A stretch of 64,000 bases of DNA. Source: Eumeta japonica (Eukaryota > Arthropoda > Insecta > Lepidoptera > Psychidae). This document shows positions 1-10,657 of this stretch, piece after piece; within the stretch, counting starts at the first letter, position 1, and each line of letters starts with the position of its first letter. Below the pieces are notes generated by a model. It was not told where the DNA came from. It did not search any database and saw nothing but the letters and a program-made list of their open reading frames with translations. A program made the translations under genes and the position numbers. The stretch is from the NCBI GenBank assembly GCA_005406025.1, contig BGZK01000841.1:1-64000 (forward strand), given 5' to 3'.

Positions 1-1070
1 GCATTAGGCAATGCCCTACCTGAAACCACAATGCCCACCTTAAAAATATCTAAAACTAAGATAAATTATTATAATTAAATTGTTTGTTCATAGTTTTGAA
101 AAAAAAGCGATAGGTATCTAAGTTTTTCCGAAAATACCTACCACAGATTGTGACATTCATTTCATATTATAATAATTCTTTGTTCTGTGTATAGATGGTT
201 CGAAGCGCCATCTCATGAAGCGATGGGTTTATACAAAGAATTAGAATAGGCTATATATTATTCTAAGGGTTTATAGGCCTTTTCATCACAATTTTTGTGC
301 GCATACGTTAGCATCAGCCATTTTTTCGTACTGTTTTTGTAAACAACCATTAAAGTGCTACACGCGAAAATATTAATTCAAGTCGATTAATTGTAAAAAC
401 ATAGAAAAAGAAATAAAGTAGTAAGTCAAAATAACCGTTTTTTATAATCCATTATAATAATTTTGTCAGTACCTATGTTATAGTGATACACAATACAAAT
501 CATTCAAAACTAATATACTGATTTAACAATTTTCATCTTATATAAAACTCTATATATTTCTATATAAGTGATTCTATATATTTTTATATAAGTAAATCTA
601 TAGAAATATTTTTACTCGATTATTCATAATTGCATAATTTTTTTATAATTATATTATCTCGTATTAAACGTTTTATTTATGATAAAAGCTACTAAATATA
701 TTTACATTTGTCTAATTATTAATGTCATTTGTAGCCTCAAAATATTAATGACTTAATTTATTAATTACTTCCATAGTAATACTTAAGTTAACTAAAATAT
801 ATTTTCAATTACAGAACAATAAATGAATTGACATTATTAATTAGAATAAAAGTGAAAAAGTTATTTTTTTTTATAAGTTTTTAGATTAAACTTTCGATGA
901 CTAACCTCTCAATCAGCTAATTTTTTTTCCCTTTTTGCGGACGCCCATGACATTTTAGCCACCTTTTCAATTGTTTACAATTGTCAACAGTTGAAGATTC
1001 AACTGAATTATGTCCCTTTCACGTAGGAGTCTGAAAGGGACACCGTCTTATCTAAGAGCGAGAAGGCAAG
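1..1070. other. AT-rich sequence with no recognised gene
   Basis: I see no coding region on either strand. A short tandem repeat with a 24-bp period lies near 550-597. The first ~45 bases carry CCCTACC-type motifs that recur near 3940-3965, so the window may open inside a repeat related to the one that ends there; this is weak. Confidence 0.5.
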
Positions 1071-1170
1071 ATCTGGATCGTGATCCAGATTGAGCGTGTA
1101 CTGGGCGCCAATATCTGTGATGAGAATCCTCGTACCATAGACTGCAATATATATTGCAATCTATGGTACG
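1071..1170. repeat. Two adjacent inverted repeats
   Basis: Positions 1071-1079 (ATCTGGATC) and 1082-1090 (GATCCAGAT) are perfect 9-bp inverted arms separated by 2 bases. Positions 1131-1150 and 1151-1170 form a 40-bp palindrome with one mismatched pair and no loop. Both lie 150-250 bp upstream of a decayed hAT transposase and could be part of its sub-terminal region, but I could not define that element's ends. Confidence 0.7.
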
Positions 1171-1314
1171 GGAATCCCCTTTAAACCTGACCTAAAGATT
1201 GATTATGATTGTTTGTAGTTTGGTTAAGGAAGTGTACGGTGAAGAGTGCTTTAGACAAAAATCGATACAATTGTTATTTGTATTGCTATAAATTGAAGAT
1301 TCATTTATTTCGCG

Positions 1315-3589
1315 ATGGATATACGGGCTTTCTTTGGAAAAAAACGAAGACTTGAGGAGCAAATTGACCACGAAAAACCTAACTGTTCAAAACAGGTGGA
1401 AGCACCAAATACAATCGCTACTCCTAGTTCCGTAGCAACAGGTAACGTTAGCTATGGTATTCCGTCTGATATTGCACAAATCGGAGAACCAATAGAACAA
1501 GTTGTTTTAGACACATATCCAAAACAACACAACAGGGCCTTTGTTTCCGATTGGTTCAAGCGTTATAAATGGTTGCAGTATTCTGTCGAGAAAGATGCTG
1601 CTTTTGCTATCCATGCCAGCAATTTTACCTCATGGAAGCAAACAGACTTCGTACACTTCCACAGGATTTAGAAACTGGAAAAATGCCACTGATTCTAAAA
1701 CTGGTTTTCCAAAACATGAAAAATCAATTTCTCATATTCAAGCTATGTCGATGTGGCAGGAGAAATTACAAAGAATATCTACATCTAGCAGTGTTGAAAC
1801 GTTAATAAATCAAAAGTATTAGAAAAATATAGGTATTATGTAAAGTCTATCATGGAAGTAATACAATTTCTAATTGTCAACGAATTAGCTTTGCGTGGAA
1901 ATTATATTTTGGAAGAAGAAAAGAACAAGGATTATTTCAGAATTTATTTGAATACACATGTATGAAAGATCCAAATTTGAACGAGGTTCTCACTCATATA
2001 CCACAAAACGCAACATATCGTTCAACCTGAAATTCAAAATCAAATAATTCAAGCAATGGTTCAAGCGGTACGAAGTTCCATTGTCAAAGATATTAATGAA
2101 TCTGACGTGAAATGGTTTACTCTAATGGAAGATGGGACGAGAGATAAAAATAACCGCGAAAATATTGCATTAGCAATACGCTACGTCAAGGATGGTGTCG
2201 TCAATGAGTCGTTGCTGATGGTTAAGACTACTGAAAATCTTGATGCAGCCACTTTCACGGAATTAACGTTAAATACCTCACGGAAAATAACATTGACCCC
2301 TCTTGTATGCTTAGCCAATGCTATGATGGCGTAAGTGTAATGAGAGGGAAAGTTTCAGGAGTTGCGACTAGAATAGAAAATAAATTGGGCCGAAAAATTC
2401 CTTACGTCCACTGCTATAACCATCGCTTGCACTTAATAGTCATCAGGACTATCTCAGAAATGACTTTATTCGTTTATTTTTTGACCAATGCATCATGTTA
2501 CATGAATTCTTTCATCATGGCAAAATAGCTGCCTTATATGATGGAAAAAGGATTGGCCGACTCCTCGAACAACGCTGGTCTGGACATTTAGCAGTTACAA
2601 AAGTTGTATACGATAATTATTCATCGATTTTGCAGACTTTGAAAGAAATTAAAAATGGCAGATTCAACGGTGATGACGTCGCCAAGAGTATAGGTATTAA
2701 AAAAGTCATGCTTGATCTGGAATTCTGAATAGCCATGGTTGTGGCCAAAAAATCTTATCCACGCTACAACCTGCAGACGCAGCTTTGCAAGCCCGAAGCG
2801 CAGGATTAAAAGATGCCATAACAATCATAAAGTGTGTCAAAGATGAAATTATTAAATTAAGATCAAATCAAATGTATAATCAAATTCTGGAAGAAGCTAA
2901 GTCTTTAACAAGCAATGACTGCGGCGAATCTGAAAATAGGACACAGACCTCGAAGAGGCAAGTAAAACCAAATCGGATGGATGACTATTTGACGTACACC
3001 CCTGTTCCTCCGCCAGACAAAATATAGATGAGAACGACGAGCCATTTAAGTCTGAGTATTTCGAAACGTTGGACATTTTAATTGCTGAATTACAAAGAAG
3101 GTTTTCGGACAACGATGATTTAATTAATTCGATTGCAAGTCTTGATGAGTTGGATGTAGATAAAATGGTTCCACTGAAAAAATTTGGGTAAGTTTAAAAA
3201 TAATTCAAAAAATTGTCATGTTCAATTTACAATTTTAACTAATTTTCAGGTCTGAAAATTCCATCAAGAGAAGAGGCTAGTGTGGTTAAAGCTTACTTGA
3301 GTCGTAACGAGGATATAATGGAAAATACATTGCAAGTTTTGTACAGGCAACGAGAGGCGTTCAAAGATACATATGAACTTTTGCGTCTGTGGCGACCATA
3401 GGATGTAGCACTGCAGTGTGTGAATCTACGTTTTCAACTTTAACTGCAATCAATAGGCCCTCAATGGGTCACGAGAGAATGGCTGGTATGGTATTTCTGG
3501 CCTTTGAAAAAAAGAACAAAATCAGTTGATCTGAACGAAGTTCTTCGCATTTTAATAACATGGCGAATCGTAGAATTCAGCTGTTTTAA
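1315..3589 (+). pseudogene. Decayed hAT-family transposase with TTF-type zinc finger (ZMYM1/DUF4371-like)
   Basis: The reading frame starts at ATG 1315 and is then split over several frames. In order I see a lysine-rich start, a TTF-type finger (WLQYSVEKDAAFC followed by CxxC near 1590-1625 after a frameshift), and a core with HCYNHRLHL near 2410-2435, as in DUF4371/ZMYM1-like hAT proteins. The C-terminal hAT dimerisation region (CESTFSTL near 3420-3445) is followed by a stop at 3587-3589. At least four frameshifts or stops interrupt it, so no full protein can be made. A GTAAGT at about 3189 and a TTTTCAG at about 3249 suggest a 60-bp intron, although joining them does not keep the best frame. 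Terminal inverted repeats and an 8-bp target duplication were not resolved. The family call is firm; the subfamily name is by similarity from memory. Confidence 0.8.
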
Positions 3590-3944
3590 ATGTTTTTATT
3601 ATTATGTTAGTTAATTATTATAATAAGTACGCAAAACAATGTGATCTTAATGGTATTTTTGGTCGTTTCTATTTACTCGTATCACCCCACCCAATAATTA
3701 ATTATTACCTCACTCTCACTCAGACGTGGATCTCTACATCCAAATCTGGAAGTTCAACCATCTTATTCACTTGTTCTTCATCATTGAGGATTTAATAGTT
3801 CTTAGATCCATGCTCATGCACTGTCACAGTAATTATTTGTCTACGAATAACTATTCACATGATGGTGATATACATGGTGATTGATTTAGGAGCCCGTGTT
3901 TCGACGGCAGATCAATTATGATAATTTTTTTACTTCCGCCCTAC
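3590..3944. other. Spacer between the hAT relic and the R1 LINE, nothing recognised
   Basis: AT-rich sequence. The reading frame at 3604-3795 has no features of a real protein. The segment may include the 3' end of the hAT element. Confidence 0.4.
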
Positions 3945-5535
3945 CTGTAACTAATGCTGCCCTACCTCAAATTCGACCCTAGCTACGGCCCTCTGCTGAC
4001 CAGAAAGCTGAAATATGACGACCCAGTGGTGCACATGAATGGCGAGCGGATTAGCTCGGTTGGCGAAATACGCCTCCTCGGTCTGACCATAGACAAAAAG
4101 CTGACGTTCATTCCTCATGTCGCCAAGGCTTGTAAAAAGGCTACTAATATTTACAAGGGCTTAGCCTGAGCAGCCAAGGCGACGTGGGTCTGAGTCCGAG
4201 ATCGTGAGGACCATATACATTACCGTGATAGAGCCTATCGTTCTGTACGCTTCGTGCGCTTGGGCACCGGCGACGAGGAAGCTCGGCGTGCGAAAGATGC
4301 TCGACGCTGTCCAGCGCAGCGTCGCTCTGAAGGCATGCCGGGCTCACCGCAGTGTCCGCATTCCGCGCTCATCCTCGCGAGGGCTGCCCCCAGACATCAG
4401 AGTGAGGGAAGCGGCCTGGTTATACGAGGTTAAGCGCGGAAAGATTTAGGGACACTTTGTCGACCGGGAGCTCGAGAGACCCGTGTATTTCGGCAATTTG
4501 CCTCACCCCGCGCACGTGCCCGAGATCGGTACGAGAGTTCGAGGACCCGACCCCAGACGGTGGACCGTCTCGCCGTCGTCGGGCCGCGCATCTTCACCGA
4601 CGGTAGCCGTATTGAAGGCAAAGTCGGAGCGACCCTGACGAAGTGGGGACGGAAGGGAGACGTGGTACTCGACGCTACGACTCGATCCCTTCTGCACGGT
4701 CTTTCAGGCGGAGATGGTCGCGCTGCAAAGGGCGATACGGAGGTGAAGAATGGTAAAGACGGGCTGGTCAACATTTTCAGTGACTCCAGGTCCTCCCTGG
4801 AGGTATTGGCCGGCCCGAAGACCTATCACCCTCTGGCCCATGAAGCTAGGCGCGACATCTCCGAGATCGTTGCGGAAGGCAGGGCTGTGCGCTTATTTTG
4901 GGTTAGAGCGCATGCCGGAATCGCGGGAAACGAGCGTGCGGACGAGCTCGCCAGGCGCGCCGCCTCTCCAAGAAGACGGCAGCGGACTATGACAGGTTTC
5001 CGCTGTCGTACGCGAAAGGGTGATTAGGGCGGCGAGCCTGGAAGAGTGGCAGGAACGATACGCCGAGGGAGGCACAGGTGAAATCACCAAATGCTTCTTT
5101 CCCCGAGTGGAACAGGCGTACCGGGTCCTCCGAAAAACAGAAATGACGTCCCACTTGGCGCAAACCCTTACGGGACATGGCGGGTTCTCACAGTACCTAC
5201 ATAGGTTCAAACTGAAGGACTCGCCATACTGCGCCTGTGATCCCGCTAAAATCCAGGACGTGCTGCACGTTCTCGAGGAATGTCCAATGTTTCTGCGGGA
5301 GCGTGTGGCACTGGAAACGGAGATTGGCGTCATTGTCGGGAGGGGGGAGTTTCCAACAATAGTTGAAGACGACCAAAAAAGAGTAAAGTTTTTAGGCTAT
5401 TGTTTACATAATGAAATGCAAAGTGGAAAATAGGGATGATAGGGAAAAACAAATGTAATTAGTAATAATGTAGATTAAGATAAAAGTGCTGTATAAAACG
5501 ATGTAACAAATGTAACTGAGAGGGTTAAAAAAAAA
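3945..5535 (+). mobile_element. 5'-truncated R1-clade LINE (end of RT, RNase H, CCHC tail), degenerate
   Basis: GC-rich coding DNA sits in AT-rich surroundings. The frame resumes within the thumb region after the reverse transcriptase (LLGLTIDKKLTFIPHV at about 4075-4125, then YITVIEPIVLYASCAWAP at about 4212-4267). It continues into an RNase H domain (IFTDGSRIEG near 4590-4620, FSDSRSSLE near 4775-4801, VRAHAGIAGNERADELARRA near 4903-4962). It ends with a cysteine/histidine motif (CAC, H and C spaced as in R1-type tails, 5230-5283). Frameshifts and stops at 4168, 4447 and near 4740 and 5025 break it. The 3' end has an A-rich tail at about 5528-5552 followed by (TA)n. The upstream part (endonuclease, catalytic RT) is missing, as expected from incomplete reverse transcription. 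Confidence 0.85.
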
Positions 5536-6744
5536 AAATAAAATAAAATAAAAAATATATATATATATACATATGCATTTTTTTTTTTATGTCTATGTTA
5601 TTTCCATAGAAAAGATCACTCTCCAATACGTACACTTGAAGGAGAAACGATGATAAAGTGGACAATTACCATCTACATTCGATTGCGAAAAAACGTAGCG
5701 TTCAATGCTATTTAATGTGTAAGTCTTGAATAGCATGTATTACCGCTTTGCACCTAAGGCGAGTACCGAACCCGAATTAATGGAAGTGTTTGAAAGACAC
5801 TTATTCCTATACTTATTAAAATATTTTAAAAAATGAGGATTGAATTATAATATACAGTTGGCTCAAACACTTTTTTGTCATATCCAAATGATTCTGAACG
5901 CTCATAGCCGCCTATATACTGTTGCTTGATTATTTGTTTTAATCTATAACAATAAACATCAGAATTACAGCTAATACAAGTGTGTGTAACTGTAAGTTAT
6001 AACCATAAACAAAAAGAATACAAATCTGCTGAGAAAGATCTAAAGCTAATAGAAGTACAAACATATAATATAGAAATTAAATTAAGAAAATATAGACAGT
6101 TTAGGCACCATTTTAAAATGATACTAAATTCGTACTTGGCTATCATGAATACTACTACACGCCACTGGCGTTAGAATGTTGTCTTTCGGCATAGCCTAAG
6201 AAAGGTGTAGTTGATGCAGGCACTATTTTACAATGACATCCTAATTATATTGTGTACTCGTAATTACAACCTTACTGGCGTTTGGATATTTGTATTCTAG
6301 TATTCAACTAATATATTTATTTAAATAGTACCTAGGTGCGAGTGAAGATCGCAGTGCTACGCACTTTCACCCGGAAAATGCGTAGCAATCGGCACGAAGG
6401 CTATGAATGTTCGGGCACTCTTGGTCTGTAGATGATTAGTTTATTGATATTAGTTGGTTATTGTACACTTCGATCGACGCATTCACATATTATTTTTCAA
6501 CATGAAAATCAACTGGTTTTTATTTGACCTTGATCAGTATCAAACATTTTAGGTTTGTCATAAATTTTGTTAATATTGTCTAGAAATCTTATAAGTACAA
6601 CATATATAAATACTATTTTATTTTAGTGTAAAAACATTGAAATATCATTAAATATAATTTAAATAACAACTTTTCACAAAATATGATTTTTCTTTATGAC
6701 ACTGACACCTGACATTGTTATAAAACAAATGCTTAGACTGATTT
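5536..6744. other. AT-rich sequence without a recognised gene
   Basis: It holds an AT microsatellite at the left edge (5557-5575) and a short perfect inverted repeat near 6350-6388 (TGCTACGCA ... TGCGTAGCA). The ORF at 5980-6174 shows no recognisable domain. Confidence 0.45.
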
Positions 6745-7530
6745 ATGTTGTCCTGGTATTAAGAATTTGAATTGTGTTGAACCACGTGCTAATCTGCTTG
6801 CTAACAGATTATCTGCTTGCTAACCAGATTAGCACGTTGTATTTAGTCAGTTTATTTTAATAGACGAAATCCGAAACTGGTCCAAGCGTTAACAGAATAT
6901 TTAATATTAAATTTGTTACAAACTAAATGATGTTTACTGTTGTCTGAGTTTATAGTCACGGTCCTGCTGATAAATATTTTTATTATCAATATATCTTTAT
7001 TGTATATATCTAAATAATGCTTCTCTTATATATGGTGTCCTAATCATCAAAATTCGAATTGTGTTGAACAGGCTTATTTGTTGATTACGCAATATTTTAA
7101 AATAATTATAAACAAATAAGGTTTTTTATTACATGTTGATCTGATATTCAGAATCTGAATGGTGTTAGATCGGCGGGTCTAAAATATCCAATATTAAATT
7201 AAAAACATAAATAAATGTATTTTACCACTTTATGTTTCTTTTAATAGTCGTGATTCGAAATGCGTTAAATTGGCAGGCTATGACCTGATTAAATAAAAAA
7301 AAAACATAAAGTTATACAAATAGACAATTTGTATAACTTCATGTTTTGAATTACTTTATGTTATCCTGGTACATGGAATCTAAATTGTATTAGATAAGTG
7401 GGCTATAATAATCCAACTATGCAATATTAAATTAATAATACATATAATAAACGTCTTGTACCACCGTTGTCTCAGTACTCGTGTTTCGAATCGCATTATA
7501 TCGGCGAGCTATAATTTGGCTAAGCAAAAA
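6745..7530. repeat. Degenerate tandem array, unit about 100 bp
   Basis: A unit beginning TGTTGTCCTGGTA and running through GAATTGTGTTGAA-like, GGGCTATAA-like and CAATATTAAATTAA-like words recurs at about 6745, 6932, 7034, 7134, 7230, 7358 and 7464. Spacing is 96-128 bp apart from one long interval. Units are diverged but the word order is constant. The first interval also contains a 13-bp inverted pair (ACGTGCTAATCTG and its complement, about 6783-6836). I take this as an old tandem satellite or the internal array of a transposon; it is non-coding. Confidence 0.65.
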
Positions 7531-7535
7531 TAAAT

Positions 7536-8016
7536 TATTATTATATATATATATAAATGGATTGCTGCAATGTATGTACGCGCATCACTTCCGGACGACT
7601 GCACCAAATTAGTAATGGTTTTTTTTTTTGTTGTGTTCGTTATTGTTAGGACGAGGTTTGTATGGAAGAAAATAACCCTTTCTATGTCTGTCCATCTGTT
7701 TGTCGGGGGTATCTCCGGAAGGACTGAACAGATCACGATGCGATTTTAACTGGAAGGTAGAGAAGCTTACTGAGCTACACTTAAAATACTTTTTAGAGTT
7801 CCTCCTTGAAAAAAACCCCTTAAAAATAGGATATTTTATTAGAATTGAATTAAAAATGATATCGGAATAGAGATTGAGAGAGAAACTTAGATCGAGACGA
7901 AATCAATAACGAGGATCTGAGTCATATGATTGATGGATACGGCGCCATCAGTTGATGATATAAAAAATCTAGGAAACTATTTTATGTTCACAGGGGAGTA
8001 GCCGCAGGCGACAGCT
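7536..8016 (+). mobile_element. Helitron-like non-autonomous dispersed repeat, copy 1
   Basis: It opens with a (TA)n run and AAATGGATTGCTG. It then carries the block GTTCGTTATTGTTAGGAC ... GACTGAACAGATCACGATG, which recurs at 30343-30480. A degenerate GAGAT/GAAACT-rich array follows, and it ends near GCCGCAGGCGACAGCTA (about 8000-8016), similar to 3' ends of insect Helitron-like repeats. No coding capacity. The Helitron assignment rests on end similarity only and is tentative. Confidence 0.5.
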
Positions 8017-9015
8017 ACATATTTGAATAAAAATCAATGAAAGCATTTGTCTTTTATGCATTTCTAATCCATTAATCTGATTACGGTGAAATTTTCGTAA
8101 AATTTTGTAAGCACTCTGGGAAGGTTCCTAAAAAAAACTAAAGTCTATCTCCGGTTATTCCGTATAAATTTTGAATTATTTTGTTTTTATTTTAATGTTA
8201 TAAATAGGTTTTCATTTCATAACCATATGTGAGAGTTGATAAAATACATCTATCCATTACCTGTTTTCTTTAGGTGGAGCGGATAGTTCCTTTTTATAAT
8301 TTCTGTGAATGGCCAGTATTTTTCCAGTTCATATTTATACGACGTTCTACCTCTTGTTCTTCGTTTCTGACTTCAAATGATAGTTCTTTTCCTAAATATA
8401 TGTATTTCTTTACGTACCTATTCTAGTGTCTTTTCCTTCAAGTTTTATTGTATGTTTGTAGTTGTTTGTCATAAGTATTTTTTTTATTTTTATTCATCAA
8501 CAGACCCACCTTTTCATTTTGTTCACTCAATTGGCTTATCATTTTTTCCAGTCTGCTGTTGCTTTCAGCAAAGAGGACCATATCATCTGCGAATCTAAGG
8601 TGACAAGTAGCGGTTACCTATTTTATTTCTTTCGTTTTCCCATTTTAGATCCTCAAAAATATCTTACAGTACTACTATAAAAATCTTGGAGCAAGAGGGT
8701 CTCCCAATCTCATTCTTCGTAAGATTGGTATTTCCGGTCGTTTTTTTCTAATTTTACACAACTGATGCCGCCATGCCATCGTATAGATTTCTCAAAATGT
8801 TTTGTGCTTTTCGTGGATTCGACATTTGTGCAGTGCTTCCCAGATTGCGTCGTATGACATTGTATCAAATGCTTTAGCATAATCAATGAAAGCTACATAT
8901 AATGTTCTATTAAACTCCTTTTATTTTTCTACTGTATGCAGCATTACATGTATATAATCTATTGTTGAGAGACCTAACCAGAATCCCATTTGTTCTGTAG
9001 GTTGAAGATTTTGAT
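8017..9015 (-). pseudogene. RTE-clade LINE reverse transcriptase relic
   Basis: Read on the minus strand, 8900 down to 8250 gives a reverse transcriptase: AFIDYAKAFDTMSYDAIWEAL (palm motif A), then LGDPLAP (motif B region), then LRFADDMVLFAESNSRLEKM (the F-A-D-D catalytic box, about 8510-8600). It continues to VKKYIYLGKELSF and a basic stretch ending WKN. Frame changes and in-frame stops show it is inactive, although the FADD residues survive. Only the palm and thumb are visible; endonuclease and tail are missing. The order and spacing fit RTE-like LINEs. The first ~200 bases (8017-8220) carry no clear motif. Confidence 0.75.
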
Positions 9016-9750
9016 TTTACCGTTGATTCTGCTTAATAATAATTAAGTAAACAGTAGGGTGAAGTAAAAAACCTTTTTCATTAAACGGTAAAGTAATAGT
9101 AAAAATTCGGTGCCTTTTAGATTTAAATTAAGTTATGCAAAATACTATTCCATTTGATTTTGAACAATTGCCTACGCATCGGTATTGAATTTATAAAAAT
9201 AGTTGGTTTAGGACTCTACATATAATACACATATAACATTATTTCATAATAAAACGCAAGGTTATACATTCGAATATTGTGAAGTGAAGTAAAAGGAACT
9301 ATATTTTTACAGGGCCAAAATCGCGTGCTCAGGAGCTCATCGCCCAAAAACGATATCAGAAAAAAACATAAAACGTATTTGAACAAAAACTAAAAATTAA
9401 AAAAAGTTTGGAAAAAGTGACCACACACCTTCAGTAACGTCACATATTCGCCATTTGTTTTACCTTTAATCAATTTTGAACATTTTTTAATTACTCATTC
9501 TTTTGTAATTAGTAAATACTATCTACAATTGGAATTATATCAAAACAAAATAATAAAGGACGTAAAATGCATTTGTATTGATAGTGAGTGGATTATGAAA
9601 GTCTGATTGAAAGCGTTATTTCTAATTGAATAGTGATTGAATACATCAATGAAATGACAGTTGTCAAGGTCATAGGATAAAGTCGCATTGCGCATGGTAG
9701 ATAACGGAGATAGTCATATGTAGATTAAGGTAGTTGTTAGCTGTGGTTTC
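9016..9750. other. Upstream region of the UMP-CMP kinase gene
   Basis: I see no coding region or recognisable transposon. No convincing TATA box or initiator can be named. The last 100 bases are somewhat richer in G and C than the rest. Confidence 0.4.
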
Positions 9751-10395
9751 ATGTTGGAACGTGTACTAGTACGGTGTGCTACCAGTTACGTCAGCAGAAT
9801 GGTGCCCGAGGTAGTGTTTGTATTAGGTGCTCCTGGTGCCGGTAAAGGCACCCAGTGTGCCTACATCTCACGCGAATTTGGTTTCGAGCACTTGTCTGCA
9901 GGTGACTTACTACGCGAAGAACGCCAACGGCCGGGCTCAGAGTATGGGGAAATGATCGAGGCCAAAATCCGGGAGGGACAGATCGTGCCCGTAGAGGTTA
10001 CTTGCTCGTTGCTACACCGCGCCATGATGCGTTCTGGCAAAAACCGTTTTCTAATCGATGGTTTTCCCCGGAATCAGGATAACCTTGAGGGATGGACTCG
10101 CGCCATGTCTGACAAGACGAAGCTACTGTTCGTGTTGTTCTTTGAATGTTCACAGGAGTTATGTGTAGATCGTTGCCTGGAGCGTGGCGCAGCGGGTAGT
10201 GGGCGATCTGACGATAATCTGGATAGCCTACGCAAGCGATTCGACACTTACCTTAAAGACACCATGCCCATCATTGATCATTATCAAGGTCTAGGCTTAG
10301 TGCGTCGCATAAATTCCGAATCCTCCCCTGATAATATTTTTGAAAATGTTAAGAAAGTTTTCCTATCTGAAGGGATTGATAGAATATCTTGTTAA
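9751..10395 (+). CDS. CMPK1: UMP-CMP kinase, intact and intron-free
   Basis: This nucleoside monophosphate kinase transfers phosphate from ATP to UMP, CMP and dCMP, feeding pyrimidine nucleotide synthesis. The 214-residue protein has the P-loop GAPGAGKGTQ at residues 26-35, the NMP-binding HLSAGDLLREE at 47-57, the LIDGFPRNQDN motif at 101-111 that is typical of UMP-CMP kinases, and the short lid SGRSDDN at 150-156. Length fits the family. Two starts are possible. Met1 gives a 16-residue arginine-containing extension before Met17, where the conserved core starts; the human protein has a comparable N-terminal extension. The extension might be a weak organelle signal or may be unused. No intron interrupts the frame, so it could be a retrocopy, but every motif is preserved, which argues for function. 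An AATAAA signal lies 25 bases past the stop. Confidence 0.95.
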   Translation: MLERVLVRCATSYVSRMVPEVVFVLGAPGAGKGTQCAYISREFGFEHLSAGDLLREERQRPGSEYGEMIEAKIREGQIVPVEVTCSLLHRAMMRSGKNRFLIDGFPRNQDNLEGWTRAMSDKTKLLFVLFFECSQELCVDRCLERGAAGSGRSDDNLDSLRKRFDTYLKDTMPIIDHYQGLGLVRRINSESSPDNIFENVKKVFLSEGIDRISC

Positions 10396-10419
10396 CTGTA
10401 GTTTTAATCTATCTAATTT

Positions 10420-10425
10420 AATAAA
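10420..10425 (+). terminator. Polyadenylation signal of the kinase gene
   Basis: A canonical AATAAA hexamer lies 25 bp downstream of the stop codon, followed by T-rich sequence. Such a short 3' UTR is compatible with a compact gene. Confidence 0.65.
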
Positions 10426-10591
10426 GTCATATTATTATGTTTGTAGGAGCTACTTTCCTTATTATATATAATGATAAGAAGTTTTTAGTAAAATAGAACA
10501 ATAATATGTCAATACATAATACCAAATTATGAACCATAATTTTATAGTGTTAAAAGTATACATAATAGAGTGTTAAAAGTGTAGAAATCAA

Positions 10592-10657
10592 GAAATAGCA
10601 TATTTAGCAATTTAGGTAATAGATCCAACTTAAGTACATTGCTAAATATGCTATTTC
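10592..10657. repeat. Perfect 20-bp hairpin with 26-base loop
   Basis: Positions 10592-10611 and 10638-10657 are perfect reverse complements (GAAATAGCATATTTAGCAAT). The 66-base stem-loop is in the size range of insect microRNA precursors but has no bulges. It lies about 200 bp past the kinase stop. It could equally be the remnant of a small inverted-repeat transposon. Confidence 0.75.
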
